Part shown: positions 42,919 through 51,043 of the stretch, piece by piece
How the letters are laid out: each line of letters starts with the position of its first letter
Position numbering within the stretch: the stretch's first letter is position 1
DNA from: Methanothrix sp.
Lineage (GTDB): Archaea > Halobacteriota > Methanosarcinia > Methanotrichales > Methanotrichaceae
Reading direction: 5' to 3'
Assembly (NCBI GenBank): GCA_017994055.1
Contig: JAGOLL010000008.1
Span: 1-51,043 of the forward strand
Length of the DNA stretch: 51,043 nucleotides
The notes under the pieces: generated by a model
The model's database searches: none
What the model was told of the DNA's origin: nothing
Seen by the model: only the letters and a program-made list of their open reading frames with translations
Translations under genes and position numbers: made by a program

Positions 42919-43349
42919 CGACTTAGGATGTTAGGATTCTGTGAGCCTGAGACCACAGCATAGTCCTAGCTTTTTGAATTTCCTGAAGTTTTTCGTGGCA
43001 TCCATGTGATGTTATTAAAGCGATGGTCTTATTCTATATCTATGTCTGACAGGGGATAGGTGGGGCCCAACCTCACCCTGACCTTGCCGGGACACATACG
43101 CATGATCTATTCCTGGTCAGCCTAAGGGTGTGACGCCCAGGTGGTCCTGAGTCCGACAGCAATTCTGCTACTGCACGAATTTGCCGCCGAATGCGTATAA
43201 ATGGTCCGGATCCTTAGCAGGATGAGCCTGCATCCAGCTCGGCCAATCATCGCGAAAAAACCATAAACATTGATATCATGCTGATAGAAAACATTATTTC
43301 GGGAAGGCCTCAGACCTGCAACCCGAATAAAAAGAACGGAGTACCATCT
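42919..43349 (+). promoter_or_regulatory. Leader and promoter region of thiM
   Basis: The 430-nt gap contains no gene. A TATA-like box GTATAAAT at 43195-43202 would start transcription near 43228, giving a leader of about 120 nt before GTG 43350. I compared the region with the TPP riboswitch (CTGAGA ... ACCTGAT) and did not find its conserved core. The part at 43050-43150 is GC-rich with short inverted repeats, and may be structured. Confidence 0.4.
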
Positions 43350-44153
43350 GTGAAGAGCATTGCATCAAACTGCCTGGAGCGGGTGAGAAGGGAGAGGCCG
43401 CTGGTCCATCACCTCACCAATTGGGTCACCATTTACGACTGCGCCAATATTGTAAAGGTCTTCGGGGGCTCTCCGGTCATGGCCCATGCCAGGGAAGAGG
43501 TAGCGGATATGGCCGGCATAGCCGATGCCCTGGTTCTCAACATCGGAACCCTAACTTCCGAATTTGTGGAGTCCATGATAATTGCCGGCAAGAGCGCCAA
43601 TAACAAAGGCATCCCGGTGGTTCTGGATGTCTGCGGGGCAGGAGCCACGTCTTTCCGGGATAGGAAATGTTTTGAAATCCTGGATAGCATAGCTGTGGGC
43701 ATAATCAAGGGCAACTCCTCCGAGATCGCCCGCATAGCTGGAGAGAGCGTCTCCACCAAGGGCGTTGACGCCTCGGCGGTGGAGAAGGACATGGGGAGAA
43801 TAGCCCGGGCCCTGGCCGAGCAGAGGAGCTGCACTGTAGTGGTCACGGGAGAAGAGGATATCGTAGCCGATGGGAGAAGGATTTGGCTGGTCGGAAACGG
43901 CCATGCCATGATGGCCAATATCGTGGGCACGGGATGCATGGCTGCATCGGTCATAGGCACATTTGCTGCCGAGGAGAAGGATACACTGGCAGCCAGCGCT
44001 GCCGGGCTGGTCTGCTATGAGGTGGCAGCGGAGATAGCGGCAAAAGAGGCTAGGGGTCCGGGCAGCTTTAAGGAGAGGCTCTTTGATGCTGCCTTCCATC
44101 TGGATGGCGAGATGGTGAGGCGGATGGAGAAGGTGGAGAGGAAGAAAGGGTGA
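43350..44153 (+). CDS. thiM: Hydroxyethylthiazole kinase
   Basis: The start GTG 43350 is chosen because GGAG (43338-43341) lies 8 nt upstream and the protein then begins VKSIASNCLERVRRERPLVH, as in other ThiM. A more upstream ATG at 43278 would add 24 non-conserved residues. The 267 residues contain HHLTNWVTIYDCANIVKVFG, GTLTSEFVESMIIAGKSANN, DVCGAGATSFR, KGNSSEIARIAG, TGEEDIVADGRRIW and NIVGTGCMAASVIGTF. It phosphorylates hydroxyethylthiazole for thiamine salvage. thiE follows after an intervening TPR gene. Confidence 0.92.
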   Translation: MKSIASNCLERVRRERPLVHHLTNWVTIYDCANIVKVFGGSPVMAHAREEVADMAGIADALVLNIGTLTSEFVESMIIAGKSANNKGIPVVLDVCGAGATSFRDRKCFEILDSIAVGIIKGNSSEIARIAGESVSTKGVDASAVEKDMGRIARALAEQRSCTVVVTGEEDIVADGRRIWLVGNGHAMMANIVGTGCMAASVIGTFAAEEKDTLAASAAGLVCYEVAAEIAAKEARGPGSFKERLFDAAFHLDGEMVRRMEKVERKKG

Positions 44154-44256
44154 ATGGATACTACTGCCCCAATATCCTCGAAAAGATCGATATCAAGTCC
44201 AGAGAGCTCGATGACAGAACGAAAAGGATATCTTGGCTGAGAACTCGTTATATCCT

Positions 44257-45060
44257 ATGAGATTGATCTATTTGGTCTTCATTCTCAATCTTATGTTGAC
44301 GACATCTGCACACTGCGAGCAAACTGCAGAGGATTGGAACAACAAAGGCAATTCATTAATCGCCCAAAGCCAGTACGATGAGGCCATTAAGGCTTATGAT
44401 GAGGCCATAAGGCTTGATCCTGACTATGCCGCGGCCTGGAACAACAAAGGCATTGCTTTGAAAAAGGGAGGCAGGTACGAGGAGGCCGTCCTGGCTTATA
44501 ATGAGGCCATAGGGCTCGATCCTGATTATGCTGCAGCCTGGAACAACAAGGGCATTGCTCTCAAAAGCCAGGGCAATTACTATGAGGCCATCAAGGCTTA
44601 TGATCAGGCAATCCGGCTTGATGCGAACTCTACTGATGCCTGGTACAATAAAGGCAATGTCCTAATGAGCCTGAACAGATACGGCGAAGCCGTCCTGACA
44701 TATGATCAGGCAATCAGCCTTGATGCGAACTCTTCTGATGCCTGGTACAATAAAGGCAATGCTCTAAAGAGCATAGGCAAATACGATGAAGCCATCCAAG
44801 CCTATGATGAGGTTATCAGACTCGATCCAAGCTATGCCGATGCATGGAAGAAGAAAGCGGCAGCTTTAAGCGCCATCGGCAGGTACGATGAATCCAATCA
44901 AGCCTTTAATGAGGCTCTCAATATTTCAAATAGAAAAGGGGATTCAATATCAAACGGCAGGAGGAGCGAGGAGTTGGATGGTTCATCAACTGGAATTTCC
45001 ATCCGCTATAAAGGGCCTGACTCTGATAGAGGAGAAGAACCTGACTCAGGAGCGGTATAA
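44257..45060 (+). CDS. Secreted protein with six consecutive TPRs
   Basis: With ATG 44257 the product is 267 residues. A signal peptide (LIYLVFILNLMLTTSAHC) is followed by six 34-residue TPRs, each on the pattern AWNNKGIALKxxGxYxEAIKAYDEAIRLDPDY. The repeats are 102 bp and highly alike in DNA. The C-terminal ~50 residues are Ser- and Asp-rich and disordered. It is probably an extracytoplasmic scaffold for protein interactions. It interrupts thiM and thiE, which are usually adjacent, so it looks like an insertion of accessory DNA. Confidence 0.85.
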   Translation: MRLIYLVFILNLMLTTSAHCEQTAEDWNNKGNSLIAQSQYDEAIKAYDEAIRLDPDYAAAWNNKGIALKKGGRYEEAVLAYNEAIGLDPDYAAAWNNKGIALKSQGNYYEAIKAYDQAIRLDANSTDAWYNKGNVLMSLNRYGEAVLTYDQAISLDANSSDAWYNKGNALKSIGKYDEAIQAYDEVIRLDPSYADAWKKKAAALSAIGRYDESNQAFNEALNISNRKGDSISNGRRSEELDGSSTGISIRYKGPDSDRGEEPDSGAV

Positions 45061-45087
45061 TTTAAATGCAGGCCAAGGAAAATTGAG

Positions 45088-45702
45088 ATGAAAGGATACT
45101 ACTTTATAACCGACAGCCTGCTCAGCCGGGCTGGAAACAGAAGCGATGTTCACGCCGCCGTATCCAGCGGCGTTGAGGTCGTCCAATACCGCAATAAGAA
45201 TGCCGATACCCGAGAGATGTATCTGGAAGCCCTGGAGCTGGCCCGGATCTGCCAGGCTGGCGGAAGCCTGTTCCTGATAAACGACAGGCTGGATGTGGCT
45301 TTGGCGGTGGAGGCCGACGGAGTTCACTTAGGCCAGACGGATATGCCCTGCACCAGAGCCCGAAAGCTGCTGGGGCGGGAGAAGGTCATCGGAGTCACTG
45401 TGCACAACCTGGCCGAGGCGATGCAGGCGGAGGAAGAGGGGGCGGACTACCTGGGAGTATCCCCCATCTTCTCCACCTCCACAAAAAAGGATGCTGGCCG
45501 GCCAGCCGGAATCCGTCTCATCGAGGAGATAAGAGAGCAGGTGAGCCTGCCTCTGGTGGCCATAGGGGGCATAAATCACTCCAATGCCCCTGAGGTTATC
45601 CGGGCCGGGGCGGACTGCCTATGCGCCATATCCTGCGTGGTGGCAGAGGAGAACGTGAGCGGGCGCATCTGCCGGTTTCAGGAGCTTTTTGAGGGAAGAT
45701 AG
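45088..45702 (+). CDS. thiE: Thiamine phosphate synthase
   Basis: This 204-residue TIM-barrel protein has GYYFITDSLLSRAGNRSDVH, SSGVEVVQYRNKNADTREMY, LFLINDRLDVALAVEADGVH LGQTDM, VIGVTVHNLAEAMQAEEEGA, YLGVSPIFSTSTKKDAG and VAIGGINHSNAPEVIRAGAD. It joins HMP-PP to thiazole phosphate to give thiamine phosphate, completing the pathway that thiM feeds. GGAAAATTGAG precedes the ATG. Confidence 0.93.
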   Translation: MKGYYFITDSLLSRAGNRSDVHAAVSSGVEVVQYRNKNADTREMYLEALELARICQAGGSLFLINDRLDVALAVEADGVHLGQTDMPCTRARKLLGREKVIGVTVHNLAEAMQAEEEGADYLGVSPIFSTSTKKDAGRPAGIRLIEEIREQVSLPLVAIGGINHSNAPEVIRAGADCLCAISCVVAEENVSGRICRFQELFEGR

Positions 45703-45821
45703 GCATAGGTCCCCAGATACCCGGGCGGCGAGACCGCTGCGAGGCTATCCTGCTGCAAGCCGCGAGGCATTCGAATAAAGTCAATATTGATGTTTTATCA
45801 TAATACATAGGATCTGCTGCC

Positions 45822-45956
45822 ATGAGCGATGAGGAGGACGTCCAGAACATTCGGGAAGAGGATGAGCATGGCAATATTCTGGTATATCCCGTCTGGTCCA
45901 AGAAGAATGCACCCAAAGACAGACAGGATAAGTGGGAGGTTCCGATTTACATTTGA
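45822..45956 (+). CDS. Small acidic hypothetical protein
   Basis: The 44-residue ORF reads MSDEEDVQNIREEDEHGNIL, VYPVWSKKNAPKDRQDKWEV, PIYI. The composition (acidic N-terminus, then a short basic stretch) and the codon use are like a real protein, but no ribosome-binding site is clear and no family is known. It is convergent with the P-type ATPase pseudogene. Confidence 0.45.
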   Translation: MSDEEDVQNIREEDEHGNILVYPVWSKKNAPKDRQDKWEVPIYI

Positions 45957-45962
45957 GCCACA

Positions 45963-46640
45963 CTAAACCTTGCTCAGAAAACGGGCTATCGGCCGCTTGG
46001 CCAGCTCGGAGATGATGAGATAGAGCAGAGCTAAAGAGAAGATCAGCATCATGTGGGCTGTGCTGGACCTGGTGAAGCCAAAGAGCTCCGAGGTCCAGGG
46101 GATCATGGGCAGGGCCAGAGTGATCACAAGAACCAGGGCGGAGATGAACACAACCACATGCGCCGGCCATCCGGCTTTTTCAATGGGCAGCATGGAGCGA
46201 ATGGATGCCATCAGCAGCAGTTCAGTGATCACGCTGGCTATGAACCAGTTGGTCTGCAGCACATCAGGAGAGATGCGATAGAAGAGCCCGAAATAGATGA
46301 AATCAGAGACCGTGCTCACCAGGCCCAAAGTTGCAAAGACAATGTAGAGAGAGCGAAAGTGGTAGCGCTGTGGCTGGGCCACCTCCTGATCTGAGACCCG
46401 GTCAAAGACTATTGCCATCATGGGAAAGTCGGAGAGGAGATTGAGAAGCAGCAGTTGCTTGGGCAGCATTGGCAGGAAGCTTATGAAGAGCGAGCCGATG
46501 GCCACGGCATAGAAATTTCCGAAGTTGGAGACGAGGGTGGCCCTTGTCTGCGGCGGCATTTGACTTGTACTCCTGAAAGACATTCAGAGCCGTGCCCAAA
46601 AAGACAAAAACAATATGAAAGCCCCGTCAACGGTCTCTGC
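45963..46640 (-). pseudogene. P-type cation ATPase with the central catalytic region deleted
   Basis: The frame at 46583-45963 (206 codons) reads ATLVSNFGNFYAVAIGSLFI, MLPKQLLLLNLLSDFPMMAI, VFDRVSDQ and then four to five membrane helices. This is the C-terminal domain of MgtA-like Mg2+ ATPases. Just upstream, in another frame (46640-46560), the sequence VFLGTALNVFQEYKSNAAAD K resembles the second membrane helix near the N-terminus of the same ATPase family. The phosphorylation (DKTGT) and nucleotide domains are missing. The gene has therefore lost its middle ~500 codons and cannot pump. Confidence 0.7.
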
Positions 46641-46800
46641 TCAGAGATCTCACTAATTAGGAAAAGCTAAAATGCCTTCGAGTTCAGTAGAAGATAAAGA
46701 GTTTTCCATTTCGATCCACCTGCCATAAAATGTCTCTAAGAAATCAATTTGAATCGGGTGCGAGGCCTTCATAATATGCAATTGAAAGGAGAGGTCGGCA

Positions 46801-48045
46801 ATGTGCGAAATAAAAGATAATATCCACGGTACAAATGATCCTATTCCGGGTCAGGGCCGAAAGATGCCAGACTCTGGCCAAGACAAAGCTTCCTCCGGCA
46901 ATAGCTGGAATGAGCCCACCCGTTATATTATGGGCGTCTTTTTGATATTGGCAGCTCTATTTGTGATCTACGTCGGCAGGTCAGCCATCCCTCTGGTAGC
47001 ATCTGCCGCCCTGCTGGCTTTACTGGTCGATCCAGCCATACGACTGTTGGCGGGGCCTCTCAGGCTGAATAAGACTATAGCAATTATAATTACCTATCTC
47101 CTTGTTTTGGCTGGATTGGTTATAGTTCCCTTGCTCTTGATTCAGCCACTGGTGGATGCAATAAATTTCGCCATTCAAATCGATCCCAATCTGGTGGCAC
47201 AGAAATTGAGCCAGGTCATCCAATCCATCTCCCTATCTCTGCAGGACCACAGGTGGATCGCATCCGCATTCAATCCTGCCCTCGATACCATCTTGAAGGC
47301 TCTGGATGCATCGACATCACAGAGCGCAGCTCCGAGCCCTGTCGTGCAGATGTCGGTTTCCGATCTGAGCAGCCGGGTGGGAAAGGCTTTGGGCACCGTA
47401 GCAGGATATCTGGGGCCCACATTTTCCGGCCTGGCTTCAGTGTTATTCACATTGCTGATGTCTCTGCAGATGACCCTCTCAGCCGGCGAGCTGAAGAGCT
47501 GGTTTGCCGATCTGATACCGCCTGGCCAGGGGCCGGAGCTCTCATTGCTCTTTAAAAATATCCATAAGACCTGGACAGGATTCCTGAGGGGCCAGATACA
47601 CCTCATGCTCATTGTAGGCCTGATCACCTGGCTGGGCGGCTTCATCCTGGGCCTTCCCCAGGCGTTTTTCCTGGGAGTCATAGCCGGATTCATGGAGCTA
47701 ATACCCAATGTCGGCCCGGTTCTGGCAGCCGTTCCGGCGGTTCTGGTGGCTCTCCTATTCGGCTCAATCCATATAGAGGTCAGCCATCTGGTCTTTGCGC
47801 TGATAATCATCGTATTTTACACCCTGGTCCAGATGGTGGAGAATCAATTTCTGGTGCCGAAGATTATGGGCGGAGCAGTCGATCTGCCTCCCCTGGTGGT
47901 CCTGGTGGGAGTCATAGCTGCTACCGGGGCTTTCGGCATATTGGGAGCGCTTCTGGCCACACCGGTGATAGCCACTGGAAAACTTATATTTCGCTATATT
48001 TATGGAAAGGTGATGGAGGACGCCCTGTCTCCACCGGCTGAGTAG
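46801..48045 (+). CDS. AI-2E family (PerM-like) transporter
   Basis: The 414-residue protein has about eight membrane helices (YIMGVFLILAALFVIYVG; IPLVASAALLALLVDPAI; IAIIITYLLVLAGLVIVPLL; ...VGLITWLGGFILGLPQAFFL). The conserved block is GFMELIPNVGPVLAAVPAVL and QMVENQFLVPKIMG. The N-terminal ~40 residues are charged and outside the domain. The family includes PerM and AI-2 exporter-like proteins and Na+/H+ antiporters; the substrate is unknown. GGAGAGG before the ATG is the ribosome-binding site. Confidence 0.9.
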   Translation: MCEIKDNIHGTNDPIPGQGRKMPDSGQDKASSGNSWNEPTRYIMGVFLILAALFVIYVGRSAIPLVASAALLALLVDPAIRLLAGPLRLNKTIAIIITYLLVLAGLVIVPLLLIQPLVDAINFAIQIDPNLVAQKLSQVIQSISLSLQDHRWIASAFNPALDTILKALDASTSQSAAPSPVVQMSVSDLSSRVGKALGTVAGYLGPTFSGLASVLFTLLMSLQMTLSAGELKSWFADLIPPGQGPELSLLFKNIHKTWTGFLRGQIHLMLIVGLITWLGGFILGLPQAFFLGVIAGFMELIPNVGPVLAAVPAVLVALLFGSIHIEVSHLVFALIIIVFYTLVQMVENQFLVPKIMGGAVDLPPLVVLVGVIAATGAFGILGALLATPVIATGKLIFRYIYGKVMEDALSPPAE

Positions 48046-48185
48046 GAGCAGGGCTTTTCGGCCAAGGCTGAGAATTCTTGGCGCTCTCAATCTGGCTTGC
48101 TCCAGGGATGGAAAGATGCTGCTGCCGAACTCATCGCAGACGGAATTCTTCAGCTACGGAGATATCCAAGCTTGCGATATGTGTA

Positions 48186-48194
48186 GTATAAAAG
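48186..48194 (+). promoter_or_regulatory. TATA-like box before a small ORF
   Basis: GTATAAAAG at 48186-48194 lies 38 nt before ATG 48232, which is preceded by GGAG at 48223-48226. Both signals support the small gene downstream. Confidence 0.5.
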
Positions 48195-48231
48195 GAATGA
48201 AATACTTGGAGATCAAGAAGTAGGAGTCATT

Positions 48232-48363
48232 ATGAGCGGGAAATCCAAGAAGAGGAAAGACCCAGAGGCAATTAGGAGAAGGCTGGAAAACAGCCTTCCC
48301 TGGTCTCTGTCTCGCTGGTTTTCAAGGGTCATCCTGGGCAAAGATCTCTCCAAAAAGAAGTAG
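48232..48363 (+). CDS. Small basic protein
   Basis: The 43-residue ORF reads MSGKSKKRKDPEAIRRRLEN, SLPWSLSRWFSRVILGKDLS, KKK. It has a TATA box and a GGAG site at good spacing. The charge (about +10) and the amphipathic Trp-rich middle suggest a nucleic-acid- or membrane-binding peptide. The function is unknown. Confidence 0.6.
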   Translation: MSGKSKKRKDPEAIRRRLENSLPWSLSRWFSRVILGKDLSKKK

Positions 48364-48536
48364 GAACGCATATCAGCAGCAATGATGGCTGAGATAGAAA
48401 AGCGAGATCTGGATTTGAGCCGTCCGGTCAACTTGTAGCCTGCATGATACTGATTTCCGACAGAGCTTGATGCCAGCCGAAAGGATTAAGCTGATGGAGA
48501 CCGATTTATAGCGGGGAATATTTCGGGGTATCGAAG

Positions 48537-48674
48537 ATGGATAAAAAGAAGCTGCTGACATGGATGACCTTAGGCGCATCGGTTCTGGCTCTGGCCATCT
48601 TTCGAAAGATGATGAAAAATCCGGGCGACGAGTATGACCGCGGAAAGGAGCGTCCGTATCGTCCGGCGCCATAA
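48537..48674 (+). CDS. Small single-pass membrane protein
   Basis: The 45-residue ORF reads MDKKKLLTWMTLGASVLALA, IFRKMMKNPGDEYDRGKERP, YRPAP. Three lysines precede a hydrophobic helix of about 15 residues, and the tail is charged and Pro-rich. No ribosome-binding site is obvious (GGGGTATCGAAG precedes). It may be a small membrane peptide similar in size to the preceding basic ORF. Confidence 0.5.
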   Translation: MDKKKLLTWMTLGASVLALAIFRKMMKNPGDEYDRGKERPYRPAP

Positions 48675-48847
48675 ACTTTTAGTAATTTAATCTCATTTTT
48701 GAGTACCGTTAAAGAGTCTCTAACATCATCATTTCTTAGTGCAGGAAGAATTATTGCGAAAATATAATGCAAATTCGAATAAATTATAAAGTTGTCTCTA
48801 AAATCTAATATTTCCTGTTACATATATTAATTAAAATATTGTGGGGC

Positions 48848-49633
48848 CTAGAACAGGCCTTTCATCTCCCTCAGCTCGATTCTGGCCGTGGAGTCGAGGG
48901 ACAACGGCGTCAGAGAGATCTTTTTGTCCTGATAGATGGTTTGCACATCGGTGCCATCCTCGTCGCAGCAGATCAGCTCCCCGTCGATCCAGTAGTAGGG
49001 CCTGCCCCGAGGATCGAATCGCTCCTGGACTGCGGTCTTGAAGATCTTTCTTGCCAGCCTGGTGACCACTATCTCAGTCTCATCCGTGGCATCCGCCGGA
49101 ATATTGAGATTGAGCACATCCACTCCCTCCGGCATCCCCCGATCCAGTACCCTGGCCGCCACCCGATGCAGGACCTTCTCTGCCACGGCAAAGCTGTGCT
49201 TGGCCCCATGGTGCATATCGAACTTGTCTCCCTGGTCCACGGCCTGGATGGATGCAGCTATGGATGCAATGCCGTAGCTTGCTGCCTCCAGCGCCGCACC
49301 TATAGTGCCACTGGTGGTGACAGTGTCTGTGCTGATGTTCTCGCCCACGTTTATGCCCGATACACAGAGGTCAGGCATCTGCTTCATGATGGCGAAGATG
49401 CCTATGATCACCGAATCCACAGGAGTTCCGGTAACGGCATAGGCCCGAAAGCCGTTAAGGTTGACATCGGCGTAGCGCAGAGGCTCAAAGACGGATATCG
49501 ACCTGCCTACGCCGCTCTTCTGTCCCGAGGGAGCGGCAACCACCACATCTCCCAGATCCGCGACGCTTCTGGCCGCCGCCTGGAGCCCGGGAGCATAAAC
49601 GCCATCGTCGTTGCTCACCAGTATACGATGCAT
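48848..49633 (-). CDS. surE: 5'-nucleotidase SurE
   Basis: The 261-residue protein from ATG 49633 has RILVSNDDGVYAPGLQAAA (metal-binding Asp pair), VVVAAPSGQKSGVGRSISVF, PDLCVSGINVGENISTDTVT and SGTIGAALEAASYGIASIAA. This is the SurE metallo-nucleotidase fold, which removes phosphate from nucleoside monophosphates. A TTG two codons upstream is an alternative start. It is the first gene of the block beyond the small ORFs. Confidence 0.94.
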   Translation of the reverse strand: MHRILVSNDDGVYAPGLQAAARSVADLGDVVVAAPSGQKSGVGRSISVFEPLRYADVNLNGFRAYAVTGTPVDSVIIGIFAIMKQMPDLCVSGINVGENISTDTVTTSGTIGAALEAASYGIASIAASIQAVDQGDKFDMHHGAKHSFAVAEKVLHRVAARVLDRGMPEGVDVLNLNIPADATDETEIVVTRLARKIFKTAVQERFDPRGRPYYWIDGELICCDEDGTDVQTIYQDKKISLTPLSLDSTARIELREMKGLF

Positions 49634-49715
49634 GAACAATGTCCTCTATTGCTCTGATTATAAAACATCTGCCTTCCGAACCGCTCGCAAAAGGCGGGAA
49701 AAAGCATGCTCCATA

Positions 49716-50576
49716 TCAGCGGAACAACTCCAGGAGCCGCTCTACGATCTGGTTGAAGCTTGATGCCGCGCTGGCCTGGCTCTGCACAAATGTCCTTCCG
49801 CGGTCCCCCAGGGCACAGACGGACGGATCCATGGGAATTGCACCCAGGAACCTCTCATCCATCTCCCGGGCCATCCTCTCGCCGCCTCCCGCGCCAAAGA
49901 TGCTTATGCTCTCCCCGCAGTGGGGGCAGATCAGCCCGGACATGTTCTCCACAATGCCCAGTACGGGCAGCTTCATGGCCCTGACCATGTTAACTGCTTT
50001 GCGGCTGTCCAGGAGGGCCACCTCCTGGGGGGTGGTCACAATTATCGCCCCGGCCAGCTCTGGTATGAGCTGGACCACAGAGAGGGGCTCATCACTGGTG
50101 CCCGGTGGCAGGTCAACAAGCAGAAAGTCCAGGTCTCCCCAGTCCACATCCTGTATGAACTGCTGGATGGCAGCCATCTTCATAGGGCCACGCCAGACCA
50201 GGGGCGAGTCTCGGCTGGAAAGGACAAAGGCCATGGAAGCGGCCTTGATTCCCTCCGCCTCGGGGGGCCTTATACCATCCGGCCCCTGGGTCAGGCGGGC
50301 GTCCTCAATCCCCAATAGCTTGGCTATGTCCGGGCCGGTTATGTCGGCGTCAAGAACGCCAACTCTTAGCCCCTTCATCTGCAGAGCCCTGGCCAGATTG
50401 ACTGTAACTGTGCTCTTTCCCACTCCCCCTTTGCCGCTGGCTATGATGATCTTGTGCTTGATCCTAGCCATGCGGTCGATTTTATGGTCGCATTCCCGCC
50501 CTGACCTTACATCCTTTTCATCTTTGCAGGAGCCCTTCCGGGCGCATGAATCGCAATTGCTGCTCTTAGCCGTCAT
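49716..50576 (-). CDS. Mrp/NBP35-type Fe-S carrier ATPase
   Basis: The ~286-residue protein from ATG 50576 (50585 adds three residues) has an N-terminal Cys-rich segment (NCDSCARKGSCKDEKD, RECDHK), the deviant Walker A IASGKGGVGKSTVTVNLARA, VGVLDADITGPDIAKLLGI, FLLVDLPPGTSDEPLSVVQL and a C-terminal CPHCG. It transfers [4Fe-4S] clusters between scaffold and target proteins in methanogens. It may serve the many ferredoxins and radical SAM enzymes of the cell. It is single and is followed by a gap on its 5' side. Confidence 0.9.
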   Translation of the reverse strand: MTAKSSNCDSCARKGSCKDEKDVRSGRECDHKIDRMARIKHKIIIASGKGGVGKSTVTVNLARALQMKGLRVGVLDADITGPDIAKLLGIEDARLTQGPDGIRPPEAEGIKAASMAFVLSSRDSPLVWRGPMKMAAIQQFIQDVDWGDLDFLLVDLPPGTSDEPLSVVQLIPELAGAIIVTTPQEVALLDSRKAVNMVRAMKLPVLGIVENMSGLICPHCGESISIFGAGGGERMAREMDERFLGAIPMDPSVCALGDRGRTFVQSQASAASSFNQIVERLLELFR

Positions 50577-50659
50577 GAATTTCATTCCGATGGATTGTAG
50601 CTGGCATCAGACTCATTTAAAGCGGTTTGCATAACAATGTTTATAGACCATATTATTCG

Positions 50660-51043
50660 TTAATTTGCATAAAAATACAAATGACCATCCTGGAGCTTTC
50701 TGGAGATCGATCCGTCCTTCTCCAGGATCTTGCAGTACTTGATCACATCATTTCCTGCCAGGTCCAGATTACGGCCGATCTCCTCCAGGGTCAATTCTCT
50801 CTCGGACAAGAGCTCAAGCATCCGATCCTGTACCAGCCCGGGCACTCTCCAGTCCCAGTCCGGTATCAACTCGGCTCTGGGGAATATCTCCAGCATCCTC
50901 TCCATCTCCTCCTGGCTCAGGGGCTCCACCGGCTCGGCGGGAGTTCGGACCACGGTGTTGAGCTGGATCCGATCCGGCTCGGTGGAATCTGCCGCTCTCG
51001 CGATCCTCTCCGCATCATGATCGTTGATGCCCCGCACCAGCAT
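50660..51043 (-). CDS. Radical SAM protein C-terminal part with HTH domain (truncated by window)
   Basis: The reverse-strand frame is open through the end of the window, so the N-terminal radical SAM motif is not visible. The visible 127 residues read MLVRGINDHDAERIARAADS, TEPDRIQLNTVVRTPAEPVE and then a winged-helix segment (ELTLEEIGRNLDLAGNDVIK YCKILEKDGSI). This arrangement is typical for the archaeal radical SAM proteins of the COG0731 type. The function is unknown. Confidence 0.7.
   Translation of the reverse strand: MLVRGINDHDAERIARAADSTEPDRIQLNTVVRTPAEPVEPLSQEEMERMLEIFPRAELIPDWDWRVPGLVQDRMLELLSERELTLEEIGRNLDLAGNDVIKYCKILEKDGSISRKLQDGHLYFYAN

Noticed and set aside
42919..43349. TPP riboswitch in front of thiM
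   Set aside because: The conserved thi-box sequence elements (CTGAGA, ACCTGAT) are not present.
44323..44925. Non-coding direct repeats
   Set aside because: The 102-bp periodicity is the coding DNA of tandem TPRs.

Overview
The window is archaeal and almost certainly comes from a methanogen of the Methanothrix (Methanosaeta)/Methanosarcinales type. It carries TFB, Gar1, a NOG1-family GTPase, NreA, a Tfx-like regulator, archaeal UMP kinase and an archaeal lysine-less IscS, and its gene starts sit behind TATA-like boxes and GGAG/GAGGTG ribosome-binding sites. The genus is an inference; no 16S rRNA, tRNA or mcr gene is present. Core genes are GC-rich. Several accessory blocks (about 1.6-2.9, 16.2-17.7, 26.2-28.4 and 34.9-38.0 kb) are visibly richer in A+T.

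Layout. 0-1.6 kb: end of a formate-dehydrogenase-type molybdopterin subunit and two Fe-S subunits. 1.7-3.1 kb: an orphan gene followed by a remnant of the second Fe-S gene. 3.2-8.8 kb: NOG1, Gar1-TFB, a secreted protein, Tfx, EngB and a CxxCxxCC protein. 9.0-14.2 kb: a rhodanese-like gene with one in-frame UGA, a flavin reductase, ilvE, ribH and an aminotransferase. 14.2-17.8 kb: remnants of pyrH and adk, then a small helical protein and an NB-ARC/TPR receptor sharing the same short FDQ.GQ.V..QTNI motif, then intact pyrH. 18.4-26.2 kb: a CBS regulator, radical SAM protein, hisI, nreA, HNH/HicB pair, PHP protein, larB, vapBC and a larB remnant. 26.2-29.0 kb: decayed accessory DNA with a TPR protein, a small membrane protein and its remnant, and a frameshifted virus-like gene. 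29.0-31.3 kb: sulfur-transfer operon (tusA-dsrE-iscS-iscU). 31.5-34.9 kb: 2-oxoacid oxidoreductase alpha and beta, rubredoxin, ferritin. 35.2-38.0 kb: two AT-rich envelope genes. 38.0-51.0 kb: CDF transporter, TIM-barrel protein, eno, thiM-TPR-thiE, AI-2E family permease, surE, mrp and a radical SAM C-terminus.

Two themes stand out. First, 14666-17673 looks like a cell-death signalling pair in which an effector and an NLR-type receptor communicate through a shared amyloid-like motif (a BELL/BASS-type arrangement). This is notable in an archaeon whose likely relatives grow as multicellular filaments. Second, in at least three places accessory cargo sits between an intact core gene and a partial copy of that same gene (Fe-S gene / orphan, pyrH / NLR pair, larB / vapBC), and a fourth partial copy lies beside a small membrane gene. 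The larB and pyrH copies differ mostly at synonymous positions. This suggests that cargo arrives by recombination with alleles from relatives and leaves a displaced gene end as a scar.
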